Shown in pieces: positions 57,756 through 64,000 of a DNA stretch of 64,000 nucleotides. Position 1 is the first letter of the stretch, and each line of letters opens with the position of its first letter. Position numbers and translations under genes: made by a program. The notes under the pieces were generated by a model, which was given only the letters and a program-made list of their open reading frames with translations, did no database searches and had not been told where the DNA came from. The DNA is from Neurospora tetraspora (taxonomy: Eukaryota; Ascomycota; Sordariomycetes; Sordariales; Sordariaceae): positions 5,704,001-5,768,000 of the forward strand of contig NW_026944384.1 in the NCBI RefSeq assembly GCF_033439725.1. The letters run 5' to 3'.

Positions 57756-60454
57756 ATGTCGACAGTCGACCCATCAACTTTCAAAGAAAAGACTAGCTGT
57801 CCACCGCGCTATTTTCTTGCTTGTCTCTCTCTTTGGGGGTATACTGACCATTCACTACTATATACAGTGACTGGACATGTCATCGCTGTATAGTGGATAG
57901 CCAAGAGGCAGCACGACGCCATCATTACCATGCCAGGTCGTCATTCTCTCTACGTTCAGCCTCGTCAACCACCTCACTCCGTCTCTCCACCACCTCCACT
58001 GTCGGTCTCCCCAGAAGGCCCTCCTCAGCGATGGGCTACTCTATCTCCTCTTCCTCGACCGAAAACACTCAGGCTACTCGTTTCACCCCCTGCTCTATTC
58101 CACAATGCGAGGCACCTTCAGTCAATATCTTCTGTGCCCAGCATCTAAAGTCTTTTCCAGTACCACTACCCGTCGACCTGGCCACTTCTGCCTCTCAGAA
58201 ACCTGACACGACTGCTGCTTTATCAAGGTCATCAGTACACCCATCCTCATCGTCTCAGTCACCCATCACTTCACATTCAGTTGATGGTCAAGGTGGCGCC
58301 GAAAAACCAGCCCAGCCTCACAGCGAGGCTGAAGTTGCCGATGTTGTTAGACAAAGTCCACAAGGCTGCACACCAAATCCTCCGGAGGCAGGTCCGGTTA
58401 AGAACCGTTCTTCGCCCTTTCCCACCACAAAGTCAAAACTCTTGCCGGGAAATATTGTTAGGCGCAAAACCGCCGGCAAAGACCCATACCTAAACGGACG
58501 GACTCCCAAACCTGGACCCGGCACGCATAAAGGTTCTACCTCCTTAGCGCAAACCTTGAACTCGACGTCAAATGGGCCCTCTTCACTTGGACCCAAGGTC
58601 CTCTCTTCTACCACAGCAAACTCCATCTCCCCACGTTTGACCACAGACATCAGTTCCTTGTCATTTTTGAACGGTGGGCCACCTCACAAGAGCCCGAGTT
58701 TATCGCCTTCTTCCAACAGTCTTGACAGCAGTCGCATTAACCGTTCTGAGACTCGTGACAAGCCTCGATCAGAGGCCAAATCTCAGGAGTCTACGCAGCC
58801 CGCCATCATGGCAATCGACGCCCCTTGTCTGTCGGCTGAAAAGCAATCACCGGGTGAGCGCCAAAATGGTTCTACACAACCGTCAAACCCGGGGCTCCCA
58901 CCACGGAGGATAGCAGAACTTGCACGACAGTTGAGATTTTCTGATGAGATGCAAGATGCGGCCTGCAGCGGCTCGGCTGTGCATGCTCCTCAGCAACCTA
59001 TGAAAGGTCCGACCCCCGCTCAGAATCAAGCGCGGCAGAACAATCTTCCTCCTGCAAACCACCAGCAAAACTTATCTGGAGGCATCCCAAACTTACAAGT
59101 TATAATGCCAACCGGTCAGAGCAGTAACTATATGTCTATGGCCGATAGGGTTATGGTTCACTATGCCAGGAGCGCATTTGATCTCGCGGGCTATAACCCT
59201 CCAGCAGGGCTAATACGAGGGTCTGTGTCAACCCGTTTCACCGCCAATGGAGCCGAACCAAATTCCACGGAGCCTCTCCCAGATCTTCGTGGTCAGGATC
59301 TACTACAAGGGTCGAGGTTTTCAAGTAATCCAGATCAGACAGTTGGGCAACCTAGACCACTGCCTCCACAGAAACCCCACCAACCTCAGCCCAGGCCACG
59401 GCCCATAGTGACCAATATACATGAGCCGATCATAATATCAGATTCTGATTCGGAATCCGCAGAACATTCGGAGCCGGAGCTGCAAGCAGAATCAACCCCT
59501 CCAGCTGAACCAGCACCAGATCCAAAGCCGACAATACGACAGCAGCCACAGGCAAAGAAACCAGAGCAGCAGCCGAAGCAGAAGCCACAACCTCAAGGGC
59601 AGCCAACCCAAGAAGCGGATCCTCCAGACACAGAACCAGAACCCGTACCTGAGCCGGTCTCGAAAGCTCAACCGAAACCCAAACTAATACCCCAACCCGT
59701 AGCCAAACCGGCACCTCAGCTCAGTCCACGCAAACAGGCCAATCCGCTCCCAAGGAAGGTACCAACACCGGTAGAACAGCCGAAGCCAACCGAGTCGCTC
59801 CTCCCTCATACCACGCCAACTATTTCAACATATGAGCAAAATCTTTTATCTGCTTCAGCAGCAGCAACGGCAGCCTTACTAACCCCCCCGACGAAACCTC
59901 CACAACCACCGGTCTCAGACGAGCCACTGTACGCTCACATTGATCCCCGGATACACTGGCCACAGCGACACTCGCAAGAATGGTTTGAAGCCAAGCAAAA
60001 GGAGATTCAAGCCCGCGGTAAACGTAAAGCCAACTTTGGCAAAGCTGCTCGAAGTATGCACAGGCAGCGGGTGGCTGAAGGACCACCGGAGACCCTTGAG
60101 GAGACGTTACCGGATAAGGTGCTAGATAACCCGGCTTGGGTGGATATGCTCAAGAAGCTACGGGATATGAAGCCTGCGGCTGGAAGTGGAAAGGGAAATG
60201 AAACTAGTGGTACTGCCACTGCGACCACAACGACAGCGTCAGCAACAGCGACGACTACAAGAGGGCGAAGAACCGGCGGCGGGTTGAAGAGAACGTTCTC
60301 AAATGTCTCTACGGGAACCACTACCAATGGTGGTGAGCCTGAAACAGCCGAACCAGCAGACAAGGCTGTCACTACTCCTAACCCAAAAAGGAGAGCAACC
60401 GGTGCTGGGCTGAGGAGGGCGTTTTCGAATGTCTCGGCGGGATCGCCACTGTAG
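57756..60454 (+). CDS. Large disordered protein with SUMO-interaction-like motif
   Basis: The frame is open from 57896 to the stop at 60454 (about 850 codons) and its start is uncertain. One model begins at ATG 57756 (MSTVDPSTFKEKTS), splices out 57839-57900 (GTATAC to ATAG) and gives 878 residues. Its branch point is weak, and the first in-frame ATG without splicing is 58031. Visible parts are a short Cys/His cluster (PCSIPQCEAPSVNIFCAQH), long Ser/Pro/Gln stretches, EPIIISDSDSES at 59423-59458 and a Pro-Glu-Pro/Lys-Pro region. A conserved-looking block, YAHIDPRIHWPQRHSQEWFE with a basic stretch, follows. Two copies of an RRxTGxGLxRxFSNVSxG motif lie at 60260-60315 and 60386-60441. I recognise no family. 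Basic runs and the SUMO-type motif suggest a nuclear protein. Confidence 0.7.
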
Positions 60455-61658
60455 AAGATTAGATGGCACGTCTTCCTCGATTACCGAGAAAAGGGACCGG
60501 GAACTGCTACCCATAGTAAAGGCTTGTTGAAGGAAAATTACCGCATTTTCTAGAGTCTCTTCTGAACACTCCTGCTGAAGTGCAGGATAAGAGTGTTTGG
60601 AAAGAATTGAAAGAAACCACAAAATCAAGGTACAGACTCTTATCCAGGAGAAAAGATAGTAATGAAACAGAAACAGCAAAACCAGCATCAGTTCCATTCT
60701 AAGCGACTGCTAGTGTTTACATGGACTCCTTGGCGCCGTATCTCCAGCAACGACCAAAAAGGGTTGTTCAGCCTTGTAAGTCTCAGAATCTCCCAGGCTA
60801 TGCTGGTACTTCAACCCGGACGAAGAATTCTATATGTGATGTCTGCGAGATGGAAGTGCTTGAACATCATTGGCCTCAAGGAAACCTTTTAGTGTTGACG
60901 GTTTGGTTGTGTTGTTTACTCGTGGCCATTGTGTCAAAAGACACAGGGAGACCTTTCAAGTTGTAATTCGAAACTTACTGAAATAAATTGTCAACCACAA
61001 ACGGCAATCCTTATCGCACTGATATGGAACAAACAGCTCGCAAAATTTAACATTTCCTATTCCCGCCTGATTGTTACGTTTTCCTGGGTGTCTTTTGATA
61101 CAGCTTCGGACACTCCAATTTGACGGAAACAAAGCAAGGTCATCACTGAGTTTCGACTGTCAAAACACCTGGTCCTGATTATCGAAACACTATTGTATCG
61201 ACCCTCGTTACTATGGTAACATTGCTGTTGACTCAAGTGAAGAAGAACCTTGATGACTGTGTTGACTTGAACAAGAAAAGGAGCAGACAAGTCAGGGGTT
61301 TAGACTAGACCAGTGGACCGAACCCTAAAAGGTGGAGCACCCCGCGCTCCATAACGCCAAGTGGGCACTGTAGACGGGAGTCATTGCCCACTGCCCGCCG
61401 GGCTCCGCTCCGCAATCGGGGAACCCTCACTCCGTCCTCCAGAAATGGGAATCAATTTAAATTCAACAAAATTTCAGTGAACGTGACGCATCTCACAAGG
61501 ACCATTTGTGTTTGTGGCATAGGCAGGCCGATTGTTTACTTTGTCATCCATCCCCCCTTTCTTTCTGTGAAACCATCACCACTGGGTTCAACCCCTGGTA
61601 GTAAACCACTTCACTCCGACTTCCTTATCCCTAGGTACCTCAAAGCAGACAGACAACA
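60455..61658. other. Intergenic spacer with homoserine kinase promoter
   Basis: The spacer holds the 3' region of the disordered-protein gene and the upstream region of the homoserine kinase gene, including the general-control sites listed separately. I see no gene. Confidence 0.55.
61229..61235 (+). promoter_or_regulatory. CPC1/Gcn4 general-control site
   Basis: TGACTCA, the perfect Gcn4/CPC1 consensus, lies 424 bp before the homoserine kinase ATG. A second partial site, GAGTCA, the reverse complement of TGACTC, is at 61378-61383. CPC1 activates amino-acid biosynthetic genes during starvation in Neurospora. Confidence 0.55.
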
Positions 61659-62897
61659 ATGGCATCTTCCCAGCAGATCGAAAAGTTCGTCATCAAGACG
61701 CCTTGCTCGAGCGCCAACATCGGCCCCGGCTTCGACGTCATCGGCCTGGCCTTGTCCATGTACCTGGAGCTCCATGTCACCATCGACCGCTCCAAGACGA
61801 CCTCGGACCAGCCGCTTAACTGCCGCATCACCTACGAGGGCCAGGGCGAGGAGGATATCAGCCTGGATCCCGAGGTGAACCTTATCACCCGTGTCGCTCT
61901 ATACGTCCTCCGCTGCAACGACCAGCGCAGCTTCCCCGCCGAGACTCATGTGCACATCAAGAACCCCATCCCCCTCGGAAGAGGTCTGGGTTCCTCCGGC
62001 GCGGCTGTCGTCGCCGGTGTCCAGCTCGGCAAGGAGGTCGGCGGTCTGCATGACCTCACCCCCGAGCGTCTTTTTGACTACTGCCTCATGATTGGTGAGT
62101 CACTTACACACTCACTCACCCACCTCAGAATCTGATGATATCAGAAAACTGACAAAAACTACAGAGCGTCACCCCGACAACGTCGGCGCTGCCCTCTTCG
62201 GTGGCTTCGTCGGCACCTACCTCAAGCCTCTCACCCCCGAGGAGACTGCCCGCACTGAGATCCCCCTCAGCGAGGTCCTCCCCGCTCCGGCCGGCGGCGT
62301 CGACACCGGCGTCAAGCCCCCTTCGCCTCCCCACGGCATCGGTCACCACATCAAGTTCCCCTGGGCTCCCGAGATCAAGGCCGTGGCCATCATCCCCGAG
62401 TTCGAGGTTCCCACCGCCAAGGCCCGCGAGGTTCTTCCCGCTGAGTATCCCCGTGCGGATGTTGTACGTCTTTTCTTTCCTTCTCCTTTCTCCCCTCCCC
62501 CCTTCCCCTCCAAAACCTATCTATTCATCAACCAACCACTAACCTTTGCTACCAGACCTTCAACCTCCAAAGGATAGCCCTCCTCCCCGTCGCCCTCGGC
62601 CAATCCCCTCCCGACCCGGAGCTCATCAACCTGGCCATGCAGGACAAGCTGCACCAGCCGTACCGCCAGGTTCTGATTCCCGGCCTGACCAAGATCGTCG
62701 AGTCCATGACGCCCGCCACGCAGCCCGGTCTGTTGGGCGTGTGCCTGTCCGGTGCCGGCCCGACTATCTTGGCGCTGGCGACGGAGAACTTTGAGACTAT
62801 TGCTGAGAAGATCATGGAGGAGTTTAAGTCCAACGACATTGTCTGCCGCTGGGAGCTGTTGGAGCCGGCGGAGGGGACTACGGTTACTAGGGCTTAG
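61659..62897 (+). CDS. thr1: Homoserine kinase (GHMP kinase), threonine biosynthesis
   Basis: Three exons, 61659-62094, 62165-62463 and 62556-62897, give 358 residues. The introns are 70 and 92 nt with GTGAGT and GTACGT donors. The N-terminus reads FVIKTPCSSANIGPGFDVIGLAL, and the GHMP ATP-binding motif is PIPLGRGLGSSGAAVVAG at 103-120. ERHPDNVGAALFGGF follows the first intron, and GVCLSGAGPTILAL marks the third family motif. Its length matches yeast Thr1 (357). The enzyme phosphorylates L-homoserine using ATP in the cytosol, the step before threonine synthase. The C-terminus WELLEPAEGTTVTRA is family-like. The promoter has a CPC1/Gcn4 site, as expected for cross-pathway control. Confidence 0.95.
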
Positions 62898-63367
62898 ATG
62901 CGCCTGGGATGGGGATGCGCCTGTGATGGGTTTGCCCGTTGATGCCTGTGAAAGGGGTGACCAGGCAGGTGGTAAGAGGTGGAGGGGGGAGTGGTGAAAA
63001 AGCGGATTGGGCCACTATTCTAGTGGGCTTAGACATTGGAGAAAACCAAGAACAAAAAAAAAACAGAAGAAAAACTTGTGATACCCCTCATCCCCAGACC
63101 AGACCCAGTTCCGAATGCCCTCAAGCTTACCTATGTTTCCGAAAGTTAATCGATCGTACGAGATGAGATGCCTGCCGAGGGCGTTTTTGTTACTTTCGGA
63201 AGAAGGGACGACAAACTCGCTCTTCCGGACATTTTCGAAGTACACATGAAAGTTTGAAGTGGAAAGAAAGAAAAGCCGAGCCGCGCCGCGTTAGTTTTCC
63301 CTCCCGACTTCCGGGTACATCCGTATATCGCGCTTAGTCTTCCCTCCCGACTTCCGGGTACTTGGGG
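62898..63367. other. 3' region of homoserine kinase with direct repeat
   Basis: This is the space between the homoserine kinase stop and the inverted-repeat element at the right edge. It contains a 28-bp direct repeat (63291-63361). I see no gene. Confidence 0.55.
63291..63361. repeat. Direct repeat of 28 bp, offset 43 bp
   Basis: The repeat starts TTAGT, continues TTCCCTCCCGACTTCCGGGT and ends AC. Copies lie at 63291-63318 and 63334-63361 with one difference (TTTT against TCTT). They stand immediately left of the inverted-repeat element. Confidence 0.9.
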
Positions 63368-64000
63368 GTTGTAGTGCGGTTGGCTAGGACCTTTTCTCAA
63401 CCCCCTCTCATTAAAGAGGGGGAAATTTTATTTTGGGACAGCAAAAAACTCATAGGACAATCTGAACCAGTACCAAAATACTAAGAAACGTGTTAGTGCA
63501 GCCCAGATCGCAAACCATTTAATCGCACCACTATTTTCTAAAATTCTAAAAAAAAATCAGGAAGGTAAAGAAAGCTCTCAAAAAGACACTCTCAAAGTTG
63601 CATCAATTTTGGTCGGGTATAGAACGAGAGAAAGAAAAAAAGGGTTCAAAGTACACCTTTAGCTGTAGATTTCGAAATTCGTTTCGCGGATGCACTCATT
63701 CGACTTTGGTAGCCAAATGATACTTTTTGACCTACCGTTTTTTCCCCCGTTGAAATGCCAGCTCAAATATGAGGATTTTCGTTTTTGATACAAAGAAGAA
63801 TCTATCTGATTTTTAATAGAATTTTAGAAAATTCGAGCATAGTTTTAATATATTATATCTATACTACACTATCAGATTTCTTAGTGTTTTGCTAATTATT
63901 CAGATTGTCCCATGAGTTTTTTGTTGTCCCAGACTTTTTTTTCACCCTAGTTAATGACTAGGGGTTGAGGAAAGGTCCCACCACCGAACCGCACCACAAC
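63368..64000. mobile_element. Non-coding element with long inverted repeats (MITE-like), may run past the window
   Basis: The left arm (63368-63502) and right arm (63863-64000) are inverted repeats of about 135 bp. They share blocks such as GTTGT-GTGCGGTT, CTCAACCCC, GGGACA-CAAAAAACTCAT, GGACAATCTGAA and ACTAAGAAA. Between them lie about 360 bp of AT-rich sequence with no open frame. Each arm holds a small hairpin at the same place: CCCCCTCT/AGAGGGGG at 63401-63422 and CCCTAGT/ACTAGGG at 63945-63963. This is the build of a non-autonomous DNA transposon. Target-site duplication cannot be checked because the right end touches the window edge, and the family is not recognised. Most arm mismatches I can align are transitions. 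Confidence 0.7.

Noticed and set aside
63368-64000. Idea that the right-edge element is a retroelement
   Set aside because: The terminal repeats are inverted, not direct, and the core has no reverse-transcriptase or other open frame.

Overview
This window is nuclear DNA of a filamentous ascomycete, most likely a Sordariales species close to Neurospora or Sordaria. Genes are well spaced. Introns are short (47-122 nt within coding sequence) with GTRNGT donors and CTAAC-like branch points. Codons favour C in the third position, and promoters and leaders are CT-rich. From memory only, the combination of fluG, invertase, the RAD52 homologue (mus-11) and homoserine kinase resembles a stretch of Neurospora linkage group V. 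I could not check this.

Layout, left to right. At 1-1547 is the 3' part of an ABC1/ADCK1-type mitochondrial kinase-like gene. At 2621-3968 is a 2-oxoglutarate/Fe(II) oxygenase, and at 4097-4913 (minus) a MYND zinc-finger protein. At 6075-7603 (minus) is a GH76 Dfg5/Dcw1 cell-wall enzyme. At 9256-12004 is a FluG-type amidohydrolase/glutamine synthetase fusion, convergent with a secreted GH32 invertase at 12526-14640. At 16452-16727 is a 91-residue protein behind two perfect CRE/ATF sites. At 17082-18948 (minus) is a predicted seven-helix membrane protein with a Pro/Gly-rich tail. At 21086-22396 (minus) is a PRXL2/AhpC-TSA protein whose CxxC motif is split by an in-frame intron. At 24944-26548 is a pepsin-like protease with no visible signal peptide.

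The right half is mostly housekeeping. It holds a Barentsz/CASC3-like protein (29639-31862), a CofD/YvcK-like protein with an 18-nt microexon (33394-35370), the autophagy receptor NBR1 (39653-42328), RAD52 (43262-45236, minus), the nuclear proteasome tether Sts1/Cut8 (46573-47394, minus), the nucleolar RRM protein Nop13 (50161-51552), the SCY1-like pseudokinase Cex1 (52902-55692, minus), a disordered protein with a SUMO-interaction-like motif (57756-60454) and homoserine kinase (61659-62897). The genes form no single pathway or cluster. The two nitrogen/amino-acid genes (fluG, homoserine kinase) are far apart, and the latter has general-control (CPC1/Gcn4) sites upstream.

The spacers are 0.35-4.3 kb long and mostly lack features. 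The exceptions are a palindromic array of 19-bp repeats before the CRE-driven gene, a diverged tandem duplication of about 450 bp after the CofD gene, several simple repeats, and at the right edge an AT-rich element with inverted repeats of about 135 bp, each carrying a small hairpin. I found no tRNA, 5S rRNA, CRISPR array or recognisable transposase.
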